64,000 bases of DNA from Thermodesulfobacteriota bacterium (GTDB lineage Bacteria > Desulfobacterota > GWC2-55-46). This document shows positions 47,067 through 57,101 of the stretch, piece after piece. Location: positions 508,744 to 572,743 of the forward strand of contig CP129479.1 of the NCBI GenBank assembly GCA_030583865.1, written 5' to 3'. Both the position numbers and the translations under genes were made by a program. Below the pieces are notes generated by a model. It made no database searches, was not told where the DNA came from, and saw only the letters and a list, made by a program, of their open reading frames with translations. The first letter of the stretch is position 1; each line of letters starts with the position of its first letter.

Positions 47067-47603
47067 ATGCCAAAAAAGGCTGGCAAGGGCCTGATGCAGA
47101 AGGCAGCGCACATGATAAGGAGGAAGGCCATAGACCCTGGAGGGGACCCGTATCTCAATAAGGAGGCCCCGAAGGACATGGCCCTCTGCAAAAGGTGCGG
47201 GGCCGTATACCACGAGAAGAGGTGGTATGGGAGGGAGGGTCTTCCGGAGAAGCTTCAAAATAAGCCTAATACCGACCTGGTCTTTTGCCCCGGCTGCCAG
47301 AAGTACCGGGACAAGTACCCCGGCGGCTATCTGACGATCGAGGGCAGCTTCGTCGAGGAGCACGGGGACGAGATAGTGCGCCTCATAGAAAACAAGGAAG
47401 ACAGGCAGATATATATAAACCCGCTCGAAAAGGTCATGGATATAAGGCGGCGGGACGGCCGTATAGAGGTCGAGACAACGACTGACAAGCTCGCCCAGAG
47501 GATAGGCCTTATCATCCAGAAGGCGTTTAACGGCGAGATAGCTTACAAGTGGAGCACTGACAACAGGATCGCAAGAGTCGTGTGGAGGAGGGACGATTCT
47601 TAG
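47067..47603 (+). CDS. NMD3/BCAM0308-like zinc-ribbon protein
   Basis: 178 residues. Two CxxC knuckles, CKRC (Cys41, Cys44) and CPGC (Cys74, Cys77), form a likely zinc ribbon, followed by QKYRDKYPGGYLTIEGSF and a C-terminal alpha/beta region with TTTDKLAQRIG. The pattern matches a bacterial family resembling the N-terminal zinc region of the archaeal/eukaryal 60S export adaptor NMD3. Function in bacteria is unknown. CAGGAG precedes the ATG. It lies between the PurM-like gene and the AmrS-like gene, 24 bases before the latter. Confidence 0.8.
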   Translation: MPKKAGKGLMQKAAHMIRRKAIDPGGDPYLNKEAPKDMALCKRCGAVYHEKRWYGREGLPEKLQNKPNTDLVFCPGCQKYRDKYPGGYLTIEGSFVEEHGDEIVRLIENKEDRQIYINPLEKVMDIRRRDGRIEVETTTDKLAQRIGLIIQKAFNGEIAYKWSTDNRIARVVWRRDDS

Positions 47604-47627
47604 CTTTCCGGAGAAGGGCTTTCGAAG

Positions 47628-48641
47628 ATGACGATGGAAGCAAGGCTTTACAGGAAGGTCGAGGGAGGCCGCGTACTCTGCGGCCTTTGCGCTTTCCGGT
47701 GCCGGATAGAGGACGGCAGGCACGGGGTTTGCGGGGTGCGGGAGAATATCGGGGGCGTCCTTTACACGCGGACATGGGGAAAGGTCGTTGCAGGGAACAT
47801 CGACCCGGTGGAGAAAAAGCCGCTGTACCATTTCCAGCCCGGATCGCTCTCCTATTCGATAGCGACAGTCGGCTGCAATTTCAGGTGCCTTCACTGCCAG
47901 AATTCCGAGATATCACAGGCGCCCAGGGAGAGGAAGGTCTCCTCGGGCGAGGAGACCTCGCCCGAGGAGATAGCGTCGGAGGCTTACGAGACGGGCTGTT
48001 CGAGCGTTTCCTACACTTATACCGAGCCGACGATATTTTTCGAGTTCGCGGAGGACGCAGGCGCGCTGGCCAAGGGAAAGGGCCTCAAGAACATCTTCGT
48101 GACGAACGGTTACATGACCCGCGAATGCCTTGACGAGCTCGAAGGCCTGCTGGACGCGGCGAACGTGGACCTCAAGTCCTTCAGCGATTCGACTTACAGG
48201 AAGGTGTGCGGCGCAAGGCTCGCCCCTGTGCTGGAATCTATCGAGCGGATGCGCGAGCTGGGGATCTGGGTCGAGGTTACGACCCTCGTAATCCCCGGCA
48301 TAAACGACAGCGAGGAAGAGTTGCGCGAAATCGCCAGATGGATCCACCGGACGGACAAGAGGACGCCCTGGCACATAAGCGCGTTCCATCCGGCTTACAA
48401 GATGGCGGACGTCCCGCCGACGCCCGTGGAGAAGCTCGAAAGGGCCCGGGACATAGGTCTCGAAGAGGGGCTCAGGTACGTCTATACCGGGAACATACCC
48501 GGCCACAAGGGCGAGTCGACCTATTGCTATAATTGCGGCGCGCTCCTCATCGAGCGGCTCGGCTTCAGGGTCAAAAATAATTTCATAGCCGAGTCGAAAT
48601 GCCCGAAGTGCGGCGTTGTGATTGACGGGGTAGAGCTTTAA
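47628..48641 (+). CDS. amrS: AmmeMemoRadiSam-system radical SAM enzyme
   Basis: 337 residues. N-terminal cysteines (Cys18, Cys21, Cys25, Cys35) resemble the activase-type insert; the radical SAM CxxxCxxC is Cys83-Cys87-Cys90 in GCNFRCLHCQN. The family's TYTEPTIFFE and YVYTGNIPG segments are present, and a rubredoxin-like C-terminal knuckle (CYNCG...CPKCG) closes it. AmrS normally sits with an AMMECR1-domain and a Memo-domain gene; neither is adjacent here. The substrate of this system is unknown. It may start at 47628 or 47634. Confidence 0.93.
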   Translation: MTMEARLYRKVEGGRVLCGLCAFRCRIEDGRHGVCGVRENIGGVLYTRTWGKVVAGNIDPVEKKPLYHFQPGSLSYSIATVGCNFRCLHCQNSEISQAPRERKVSSGEETSPEEIASEAYETGCSSVSYTYTEPTIFFEFAEDAGALAKGKGLKNIFVTNGYMTRECLDELEGLLDAANVDLKSFSDSTYRKVCGARLAPVLESIERMRELGIWVEVTTLVIPGINDSEEELREIARWIHRTDKRTPWHISAFHPAYKMADVPPTPVEKLERARDIGLEEGLRYVYTGNIPGHKGESTYCYNCGALLIERLGFRVKNNFIAESKCPKCGVVIDGVEL

Positions 48642-48666
48642 ATCCGATTTGACTTAGAGCTCTTTA

Positions 48667-49146
48667 TGGAATCCTTTTCCGCGCTGCCGCGCGGTTTTCG
48701 AGGGTAAGGCTCACTTGCTATCATCCTCCCCCACCCCGTGAAATGAGCCCTTTATTCGCTTCGCTCATCCAGCCCCGGCTCATTCACGCTCTTCCACCCT
48801 TATGCTGCGCTCCCTTACCCTCAGGGGTTTGTTTAAGACAAAAAACTCTGCTACGAGTAGCGCGATTGCGTTTCTTGTTCATCTCTTAAAACAACCCGGG
48901 GGGCATAAGGCGGAGCGAACATAGGGATGGGGGAGGGGCGGGCGAGGCGGGGCAGCAGGAGCGAGGCCAAAGGCCGAGCGACATAAGGGCCGGGCCCGGA
49001 GGAAGGAGGCGGATAGTGCGCGGAGCCTTATGCCCAAAAAGAGCGCGGCAGCGCGATAAAGGTCTTTTGCGACATGTTTGAATAAGAGAGGATAGCAAGC
49101 GAGTTTTCCCCTCAAAAAACTGCACGGCAGCGCGGAAAAGGCCTTT
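48667..49146. repeat. family D large inverted-arm element, copy D2
   Basis: About 480 bp filling most of the 677-base gap between amrS and the MTH1187-type gene. Its ends are inverted copies for about 60 bases (CCTTTTCCGCGCTGCCGCGC... and ...CACGGCAGCGCGGAAAAGG). Inside, the right half shares GGGGGGCATAAGGCGGAGCG and GGGGCAGCAGGAGCGAGGCC with the inverse of D1. There is a palindromic centre near 48850 (TCTGCTACGAGTAGCGCGA). No gene is seen; the following 49147-49319 has only a TATAAT-like box at 49218. Confidence 0.78.
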
Positions 49147-49319
49147 TACCATGCACGCCATTCAAGAGAATAAAAACCGCAAATCCTTCCAAAAAGCCGC
49201 GTTCTCAATCCACCTGCTATAATTGAATAAACGGCTTCGCATGGATTGCTGGAGGGGGTGGCGCTCTGCCCCCGACTAAACCAATAGCCTGTGCCCTGCG
49301 GGGCGGAAGGAGGGGCGAG

Positions 49320-49628
49320 ATGCTTGCTGAGTTCAGCATAATGCCGATAGGCAAGGGCGAGAGCATGGGCGACTCGATCGCGAGCGTCTTGAAGATCGTA
49401 GACGAGAGCGGCCTTCCCTACAAGGCGAACGCGATGGGAACGGTCGTCGAGGGCGGATGGGACGAGGTAATGGGGCTCATAAAGAAATGCCACGAGGAAG
49501 TGCTTAAGACCGCGCCCAGGGCCACGAGCACAATAAGCCTCGACATAAGGCCCGCAAAGCCCGACGACCGCCTTGTCGAACGGCTAAGGAGCGTCGAGAG
49601 GCGACTCGGCAGGGAGGTCAAGAAATAA
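49320..49628 (+). CDS. MTH1187/YkoF-type thiamine-binding-like protein
   Basis: 102 residues: EFSIMPIGKGESMG at the start, YKANAMGTVVEGGWDEVMGL in the middle and TSTISLDIRPAK near the end are the features of the MTH1187/UPF0045 family, a ferredoxin-like fold. Some members bind thiamine-related molecules. Its TAA stop overlaps the proposed ATA start of rtcA, so the two are coupled. Family homologues are especially common in archaea. Confidence 0.88.
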   Translation: MLAEFSIMPIGKGESMGDSIASVLKIVDESGLPYKANAMGTVVEGGWDEVMGLIKKCHEEVLKTAPRATSTISLDIRPAKPDDRLVERLRSVERRLGREVKK

Positions 49629-50584
49629 TAGAGATAGACGGGAGCTACGGCGAGGGCGGGGGGCAGATGGTCCGCTCCGCCCTCGCCCTCGCTTCCCTTA
49701 CAGGCCTTGCCGTGAAGGTTTATGACATCCGGGCGGGCAGGGAGTCGCCCGGGCTCAAGCCGCAGCACCTCCTGAGCGCCAGGGCCGCGGCAAATGTAAC
49801 AGGCGGGGTCCTCAAGGGGGCCGAGCCGGGGTCAATGACTCTCGAATACCTGCCGGGCAGGCTTAAGCCCGGCAGGTATTCTTTTGACGTCGGCACGGCA
49901 GGGTCGACCGGGCTCGTCTTTCAGGCTGTACTGCCGGCGCTCCTCTTCGCGGGCGGCCCGTCGTCAGTCAGCATAGGGGGCGGCACGCACGTGCCCTGGA
50001 GCCCGGTTCCCGAATACATCGAAGAGGTATTCCTCGGGGCGGTCCGGCCAATGGGGCTTGAGGTCTCGTTGGGGATGCGCCTGCGCGGATATTACCCTGC
50101 CGGGGGCGGCTTGATCGAGGCGGATATCAGCCCGGTCGAGAAGCCCCTCTCCCGCATATCCATAAGAGAGCGCGGCAGGCTCAAGGGGCTTAAGATATTT
50201 TCAGCCGTCTCCAACCTGCCGTTAACGATCGCGGAAAGACAGCTCAAGGAGGCCCTTTCCGCCCTTCAAGACTTCTCAGGCCTTATCGAAGCCAGAGCAT
50301 TGGATGTGTCGTCAGGGGGAAGGGGCACTTACGTCTTCGTCCTCGCTGAATTCGAAAACGTAAACGCAGGCTTCACCTCGCTCGGGGGCAGGGGCAAGAG
50401 GGCCGAGACCGTCGGAAGCGACGCGGCTGAAAGTTTCCTTCACTATGTGAAGAGGAGAGGCGCGCTCGACAGGCACCTTCCGGACCAGTTGATCCTCTTC
50501 GCTGCGCTGGCAGGCGGCACGTCTTTCTTTACAGCTTCCGAGATAACCAGCCACCTCCTTACCAACATACATGTCATTGAGTAG
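49625..50584 (+). CDS. rtcA: RNA 3'-terminal phosphate cyclase with non-canonical start and C-terminal nonsense codon
   Basis: The protein converts RNA 3'-phosphate to a 2',3'-cyclic phosphate through an AMP intermediate. The conserved family N-terminus IEIDGSYGEGGGQMVRSALA is encoded from codon 49628 on, but no ATG, GTG or TTG lies in frame near it. AGGGAGG (49611-49617) sits 7 bases before ATA at 49625, so an ATA start is likely; the first ATG (49667) would delete the motif. The catalytic region has HVPWSPVPEY and the adenylate site LLTNIHVIE near its end. A TAG then falls at 50582, but the frame goes on for 28 codons (FLPARFHVEG...) to a TGA at 50669. A normal RtcA has Gln at that spot, so CAG to TAG is likely. 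No rtcB or rtcR is near. Confidence 0.85.
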   Translation: MIEIDGSYGEGGGQMVRSALALASLTGLAVKVYDIRAGRESPGLKPQHLLSARAAANVTGGVLKGAEPGSMTLEYLPGRLKPGRYSFDVGTAGSTGLVFQAVLPALLFAGGPSSVSIGGGTHVPWSPVPEYIEEVFLGAVRPMGLEVSLGMRLRGYYPAGGGLIEADISPVEKPLSRISIRERGRLKGLKIFSAVSNLPLTIAERQLKEALSALQDFSGLIEARALDVSSGGRGTYVFVLAEFENVNAGFTSLGGRGKRAETVGSDAAESFLHYVKRRGALDRHLPDQLILFAALAGGTSFFTASEITSHLLTNIHVIE

Positions 50585-50744
50585 TTCCTGCCTGCCCGCT
50601 TCCATGTGGAAGGGGCCCTCGGGGGCGAGGGCTCGGTCAGGGTGGAAGGGGTCTCGTTTAAAAAGCCATGAAAGTTGGTGAAATCATCCCAGGCACTCTG
50701 GTATCCTTTGAAGGAATCCAAAAGAAACGGAGATTTTCATTCCG

Positions 50745-51344
50745 ATGGAACCTGCCGCGTCGTTCATGCATGATTTTTTCCTTGTCCTCATCCCGCTCTT
50801 TGTCGCGATGGAGCCCGTGGGTTTGATACCCATCTATCTCTCGATGACGAGGGCCATGGACGAGGGGCAGAAGAGGAACGTCCTCTTCTATTCGGTCGTG
50901 ACCGCCGCGGCCATTACCATAGCCTTCCTTCTGGTGGGGAGGGCGGTCTTCCTTGCCCTCGGCATAACGATATCCGATTTCCAGATAGCCGGCGGCCTCA
51001 TCCTCCTTTCAATAGCCATCGTCGACATAGTCCATACCGCAAGGATGGTGCCGGGCGTGCCGGTAACCATCGGCGTCGGGATAGTGCCCATAGGCACCCC
51101 CCTCATAGCAGGGCCAGCGGCGCTTACAACACTTCTGATGCTGAGCGACCTCTACGGCTTTACCGTAACGCTCTCGGCGCTGCTCGTGAACCTCGTCATC
51201 GTCTGGCTCGTATTCTTCTTTGCCGAAAGGATAGTGGGCTACATAGGGGAGAACGGCGCGCTTGGGGTCTCGAAGGTGATATCCCTTCTCCTTGCGGCGA
51301 TCGCCGTCATGATGATACGGAGGGGTTTGGAGACGCTCTTCTGA
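50745..51344 (+). CDS. MarC/UPF0056 membrane protein
   Basis: 199 residues and six membrane helices. FVAMEPVGLIPIYLSMT, FQIAGGLILL and GIVPIGTPLIAGPAALTTLL are typical of MarC proteins, once linked to multiple antibiotic resistance but of unknown function. No strong ribosome site precedes the ATG (GGAG lies about 13 bases upstream). It is followed by family A and B repeats. Confidence 0.92.
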   Translation: MEPAASFMHDFFLVLIPLFVAMEPVGLIPIYLSMTRAMDEGQKRNVLFYSVVTAAAITIAFLLVGRAVFLALGITISDFQIAGGLILLSIAIVDIVHTARMVPGVPVTIGVGIVPIGTPLIAGPAALTTLLMLSDLYGFTVTLSALLVNLVIVWLVFFFAERIVGYIGENGALGVSKVISLLLAAIAVMMIRRGLETLF

Positions 51345-51499
51345 CAGGCTGCTGAAAAAAACCAATCTGCTGCGTCGTCTTCAAAGTTCGTCATTGCGGC
51401 GTACCGAAAAAGTGCGCCTCATTCCTCACTTTTCGACTCCTTGCATCTAGAGAGCTTTTTGAGCAGCCTTCATGTGATTTTGAGTTTTTCAGCAACCCT
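51345..51499 (+). repeat. family A repeat, copy A3
   Basis: CAGGCTGCTGAAAAAAACC to GAGTTTTTCAGCAACC with internal GTGCGCCTCATTCCTCAC and GAGCAGCCTTCATG. More diverged than A1 and A2, and followed at once by family B copy B5. Confidence 0.85.
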
Positions 51500-51504
51500 G
51501 TTAA

Positions 51505-51634
51505 GGCAACCACTAAAAAAATGATCTTTTCCCCAGACTCCTGTGTCAGGCCGGGACAAAAATGCTCACGTATTATCATATATGCTTATTCACGGCCTTC
51601 CTTGACTGGAAAAATCTCCAATTTTAGAGAAACG
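51505..51634 (+). repeat. family B quasi-palindrome, copy B5
   Basis: GGCAACCACTAAAAAAATG to AATTTTAGAGAAACGG, with CCCCAGACTC and the central TGCTCACGTATTATCATATA. The right end is degenerate and the inner stem is shortened, so this copy appears decayed. It lies 5 bases after A3. Confidence 0.8.
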
Positions 51635-51640
51635 GTCAGA

Positions 51641-51770
51641 AACCCCCGGCCTTTCAAGGCCGGGGATGAATGGCCGCCCGTAGCGAAGCCAGCGTAAGCT
51701 GGCGTAGCGGAGGCAATATCGCCTCACGGGTTCCCGATACCCCGGCCTTCAGGCCGGGGAGCGGTTCATA
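51641..51770 (+). mobile_element. orphan IS200/IS605-like end with omega-RNA-like scaffold, no transposase
   Basis: Hairpin CCCCGGCC-TTTCAA-GGCCGGGG (about 51644-51666) is followed by GGATGAATGG. The region 51670-51735 has GCGAAGCCAGCGTAAGCTGG, GTAGCGGAGGC and CACGGGTTCCCGATA. A second hairpin CCCCGGCCTTCAGGCCGGGG (51740-51759) leads into AGCGGTTCAT. These are the features of the 3' end and guide-RNA scaffold downstream of tnpB in IS200/IS605 elements. No tnpA or tnpB frame is present, so it looks like a remnant or a non-autonomous copy. Confidence 0.6.
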
Positions 51771-51791
51771 GGTTGCCTTGGAGCCGGAGGA

Positions 51792-51826
51792 GATAAACAA
51801 GGCCGGGGTCAAAAGCCCCCGGCCTT
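51792..51826 (-). terminator. argC terminator
   Basis: On the minus strand AAGGCCGGGG / CCCCGGCCTT stem overlapping the argC stop codon, with a short T-rich tail (GTTTATC). Confidence 0.8.
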
Positions 51827-52851
51827 TAAATGGAAAGCGGCGGCGTAAGGAGGGCCTTTTCCTCGGGGAAGCCGAACATCAGGTTCATGTTCTGCACGGC
51901 CTGCCCTGAAGCGCCCTTGACGAGGTTGTCGATGGCGGAAACTACGATGACCCTTTTCCGGTCGGCATAGAGGCCGATGTCGCAGAAGTTGGACCCGCGC
52001 ACCTGGCTTATGTCCGGGAAGGAGCCTTCCGGCAGTAGCCTTACGAACCTCTCGCCAGAGTAGAAATCCCCGTAGAGCGAAAAGAGGGCGGATGAGGTCA
52101 GTTCTTCCTTGAGCCCCGCGTAGGCGGTAGTGAGTATGCCTCTCGATGCCGGTATGAGGTGAGGCGTAAAGCGCACCCCGAGCGGGCCTCCTGCCGCGGT
52201 TGAAAGTTCCTGCTCAATTTCAGGCGTGTGCCTGTGGCAGCCGACCTTGTAGGCCTTGAAGCCCGAGGCGACCTCTACGAAAGAGGTCTCGACGGCAGCG
52301 TTCCTTCCGGCCCCGGACACCCCGCTTTTGGAATCAACTATGACCGTGCCTTCGGCGAGGAGGCCCTTTTTCGCAAGGGGCGCAAGTGCCAGCACCGCGC
52401 TCGTCGGGTAGCACCCGGGGTTTGCCACGAGGCGCGCCCCTTTTATCTCTTCCCTCTTAAGCTCGGGAAGCCCGTAGACCGCCTGCGAAAGAAGATTGAC
52501 GGACTTGTGCTCCCCGTACCACGCATTGTACACGCCGGGGTCGCGGAGGCGGAAATCCGCGCTCAAGTCGATGACCCTCGAGCCCTTCATTAGCTCCGGC
52601 ACGACCTCCTGGGATGCGCCGTGAGGCATGGCGCTGAAGGCAAGGTCGGCCTTCACTGCCTTCACGTTACCGGGGTCGCTGAAGACAAGTTTGTCGTAAA
52701 AACCCCTGAGGGCCGGGAAGACCTCGGGCACTGCCTTGCCTTTATATTGCCTGGACGTGGCCTCAACCACCTCTGCCCCGTCGTGCCGGGCAAGTATCCT
52801 CAGAAGCTCAAGCCCGGTATATCCGCTCGCACCGAAGATGGCGACCTTCAT
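51826..52851 (-). CDS. argC: N-acetyl-gamma-glutamyl-phosphate reductase
   Basis: 341 residues. N-terminal Rossmann motif [12 protein letters not shown], then [26 protein letters not shown] (the catalytic cysteine) and [11 protein letters not shown], all of the ArgC type. It reduces N-acetyl-glutamyl phosphate in arginine synthesis. ATG at 52851 with GGAGGG five bases upstream is preferred to an upstream in-frame start at 52881. It follows rplM-rpsI in the same direction, an order seen in Geobacter and relatives. Confidence 0.95.
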   Translation of the reverse strand: MKVAIFGASGYTGLELLRILARHDGAEVVEATSRQYKGKAVPEVFPALRGFYDKLVFSDPGNVKAVKADLAFSAMPHGASQEVVPELMKGSRVIDLSADFRLRDPGVYNAWYGEHKSVNLLSQAVYGLPELKREEIKGARLVANPGCYPTSAVLALAPLAKKGLLAEGTVIVDSKSGVSGAGRNAAVETSFVEVASGFKAYKVGCHRHTPEIEQELSTAAGGPLGVRFTPHLIPASRGILTTAYAGLKEELTSSALFSLYGDFYSGERFVRLLPEGSFPDISQVRGSNFCDIGLYADRKRVIVVSAIDNLVKGASGQAVQNMNLMFGFPEEKALLTPPLSI

Positions 52852-52880
52852 CAGAACCCTCCGAAATAAATGCGACTCCA

Positions 52881-52916
52881 AAATAAAAAAGGGGAAGGCC
52901 GGACCGGCCTTCCCCT
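52881..52916 (-). terminator. rpsI terminator
   Basis: On the minus strand AGGGGAAGGCCGG / CCGGCCTTCCCCT stem, then TTTTTTATTTT. argC would need read-through or its own promoter. Confidence 0.9.
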
Positions 52917-52935
52917 AAAGGACGAATACAGGTAA

Positions 52936-53325
52936 TTACCTCTTGGAGAACTGGAACCGTTTCCTTGCGCCCTTCTGTCCGTACTTCTTCCGTTCCTTCA
53001 TCCTCGGGTCCCTGGTGATGAGGCCCGCCTTCTTCAAAACACCCCTGAAGGACTCGTCGGCAAGGCAGAGGGCCCTTGCTATGCCGTGCCTTACGGCGCC
53101 CGCCTGGCCGCTCTCGCCGCCGCCGTTCACGTTGGCGATGACGCTGAACTTCCCGGAGGTCTCTGTAAGGTTAAGGGGCTGCCTTACGATGCTCCTCAGG
53201 GTGTCGCGGCTGAAGAAGTCGTTCACGCTCTTCCTGTTTACGGTTATATCGCCGGCCCCGGCAAGGAGCCTTACCCTTGCGACCGAGGTCTTGCGTCTGC
53301 CGACTGCGCTGAATATGTCTGCCAT
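52936..53325 (-). CDS. rpsI: 30S ribosomal protein S9
   Basis: 129 residues with [14 protein letters not shown] at the N-terminus and the basic tail RKRFQFSKR, whose last arginine reaches the P-site tRNA in the ribosome. GGAGAAGG precedes the ATG. It is 28 bases from rplM, the universal pair. Confidence 0.97.
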   Translation of the reverse strand: MADIFSAVGRRKTSVARVRLLAGAGDITVNRKSVNDFFSRDTLRSIVRQPLNLTETSGKFSVIANVNGGGESGQAGAVRHGIARALCLADESFRGVLKKAGLITRDPRMKERKKYGQKGARKRFQFSKR

Positions 53326-53353
53326 TTACCTTCTCCAGAAATAAATTGAATTC

Positions 53354-53782
53354 TTATTTGGCCAGGGCGACGGGGCCCTGTGCCTGATGGGGGTGCTTGT
53401 CCCCGGTGTATACCTTGAGCTTCTTGAACATGTCCCTGCCGAGCGGCCCCTTGGGGAGCATGCCCCATACCGCTTTCTTTATGACCTCTTCCGGCTTCCC
53501 GGACGAGAGCTTCTCGAGCGGGACGGACTTCAACCCGCCGGGGTACATGCTGTGGTGGTAATAGACCTTGCCGGTCATCTTCTGGCCGGTAACGGTTATC
53601 TTCTCGGCGTTTACTACGACGACGAAGTCCCCGGTGTCGAGGTAAGGGGTGTAAGTGGGCCTGTGCTTGCCCCGGAGCACCGTGGCTATGCGGGTCGCGA
53701 GCCTGCCGAGGTTCTCCCCCTTGGCGTCTACAAGGTACCACTTCTTCGCGTTTGCGTCTACTTTCGGAATGAATGTCTTCAT
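53354..53782 (-). CDS. rplM: 50S ribosomal protein L13
   Basis: 142 residues with [38 protein letters not shown] and [10 protein letters not shown], the L13 landmarks. It is the first gene of rplM-rpsI-argC and has a strong promoter just upstream. Confidence 0.97.
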   Translation of the reverse strand: MKTFIPKVDANAKKWYLVDAKGENLGRLATRIATVLRGKHRPTYTPYLDTGDFVVVVNAEKITVTGQKMTGKVYYHHSMYPGGLKSVPLEKLSSGKPEEVIKKAVWGMLPKGPLGRDMFKKLKVYTGDKHPHQAQGPVALAK

Positions 53783-53813
53783 CTTAGTCCCCGAGTATCA
53801 ATTTGAATTCTAA

Positions 53814-53842
53814 AATTTAAAGTATTCGGAGGACTTTGTCAA
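53814..53842 (-). promoter_or_regulatory. rplM-rpsI promoter
   Basis: On the minus strand TTGACA (53837-53842), 17-base spacer, TAAATT (53814-53819), 32 bases before the rplM ATG. Confidence 0.75.
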
Positions 53843-53925
53843 GGGTTAATTTCCGGGCCGCCGGGAGGAGGTCCGATACGGGCCCGGTCCGGCCAGCCCC
53901 CGGACACCCGCCAAACCCAGATTGA

Positions 53926-55968
<2,043 letters not shown>

Positions 55969-56035
55969 GCGGGGCAGCCATAAAAGCCCCTTGTACGCCG
56001 CCCCATCCATCCCGGCTCGTCTTTCGCCCCCGGGC

Positions 56036-56491
56036 CTATTCCTGTATGACCGTTATTATCCTTGCCGGGTCCTCGGGCGAGCCGAGCGCGATTATCCGCG
56101 AGCCCTGGAGGTCTTCGGCGGGAAGGGACGCAAGGCTTTCCCAGCCCTCTTCGCCTACCCTCCTGCATTCCCCCTGGCTGCAGAAGTCCACTGCCGCCCG
56201 GTTGCCGATGCTTAAGGGCACGGAAACGCCCTCGGGCCCAAGAAAGCCCGGGACCTCGGATTGGAGCACCATCGTCCGGTTTTCAGGGTCCATTTCCCCG
56301 AGGTTACCGGCGTACATCGTCTCGTAGAATATCTCCCCCCCGAACTGCTCAAGGAAAGATGGCTTCTGGACCTGCGATGGCACGCCCGCCACATAGTCTT
56401 CGAGCCCGCCGAAATAATAGGCGCCGCCCTCCGAAGGCGCGAATACGATTAAAAGAGGGAAGATAAGCAAGGCCTTGAGCTTTTTCATCAT
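56036..56491 (-). CDS. secreted protein of unknown function
   Basis: 151 residues: signal peptide (basic KKLK, hydrophobic LLIFPLLIVF, probable cleavage after EGGA), then a beta-rich mature part with two cysteines in FCSQGEC that could form a disulfide. No family recognised. AGGAGG lies six bases before the ATG. It starts just downstream of ligA on the opposite strand. It is likely periplasmic and its length is short for an enzyme. Confidence 0.75.
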   Translation of the reverse strand: MMKKLKALLIFPLLIVFAPSEGGAYYFGGLEDYVAGVPSQVQKPSFLEQFGGEIFYETMYAGNLGEMDPENRTMVLQSEVPGFLGPEGVSVPLSIGNRAAVDFCSQGECRRVGEEGWESLASLPAEDLQGSRIIALGSPEDPARIITVIQE

Positions 56492-56621
56492 CCCGGACCT
56501 CCTTTGTTGTAGCAGATACCCGGATGGCGCGGCGATGCGCCTCGCATATGCTATTCCCTAATTGTAGCAAAGATTTCAGGCCAGGGCGGGGAGGGTTGCC
56601 GGTCGTGCGGGATATGCGGGC

Positions 56622-57101
56622 TTATTTGAAAAAATTCTCCCTCTCGTAGATGAGCGGCTTCGCCCCTTGCCTCCTCACGCCGGCTTCCAATACCTCGCCG
56701 ATGAAGAGGGTATGGTCTCCGGCATCATGGGACGAGGCGACCCTGCAGTCGAGCCATGCGGCGCATTCGACGAGGACCGGAGCGCCGGTTGCCTTTATTT
56801 CGTACTCTATCCCGGCAAATTTGTCTGTCTTCCTCCCGGTCTTGAGGCCGAAGTGCTTCCCGATGCTTACGTCCTCCGGGCCGAGTATGTTGACCGCGAA
56901 TATTCCCGCATCCCTTATGAGGTCATGCGAGAACCGGGCCTTGCCGACCGAGACGGTCACGAGGGGCGGGACGAACGAGGCCCTCGCGACCCAGGCTGCC
57001 GTGAGCGCGTTGGCCCTGCCCTCATGCACGGTGCTTATTACATATACACCGTGGCTTATGAGGCCCTGGGCCTTTGATATCTCCTCCTTAACGCTTGACA
57101 T
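56622..57101 (-). CDS. flavin reductase domain protein
   Basis: 159 residues of the flavin-reductase (FMN-binding split barrel) fold: ISHGVYVISTVHEGRANALT, WVARASFVPPLVTVSVGK, FAVNILGPED and FIGEVLEAGV are the typical segments. It probably binds FMN and reduces it or a flavin-dependent partner. It overlaps the DUF3047 gene by 14 bases, so the two are co-translated, but a functional link is unclear. Confidence 0.9.
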   Translation of the reverse strand: MSSVKEEISKAQGLISHGVYVISTVHEGRANALTAAWVARASFVPPLVTVSVGKARFSHDLIRDAGIFAVNILGPEDVSIGKHFGLKTGRKTDKFAGIEYEIKATGAPVLVECAAWLDCRVASSHDAGDHTLFIGEVLEAGVRRQGAKPLIYERENFFK

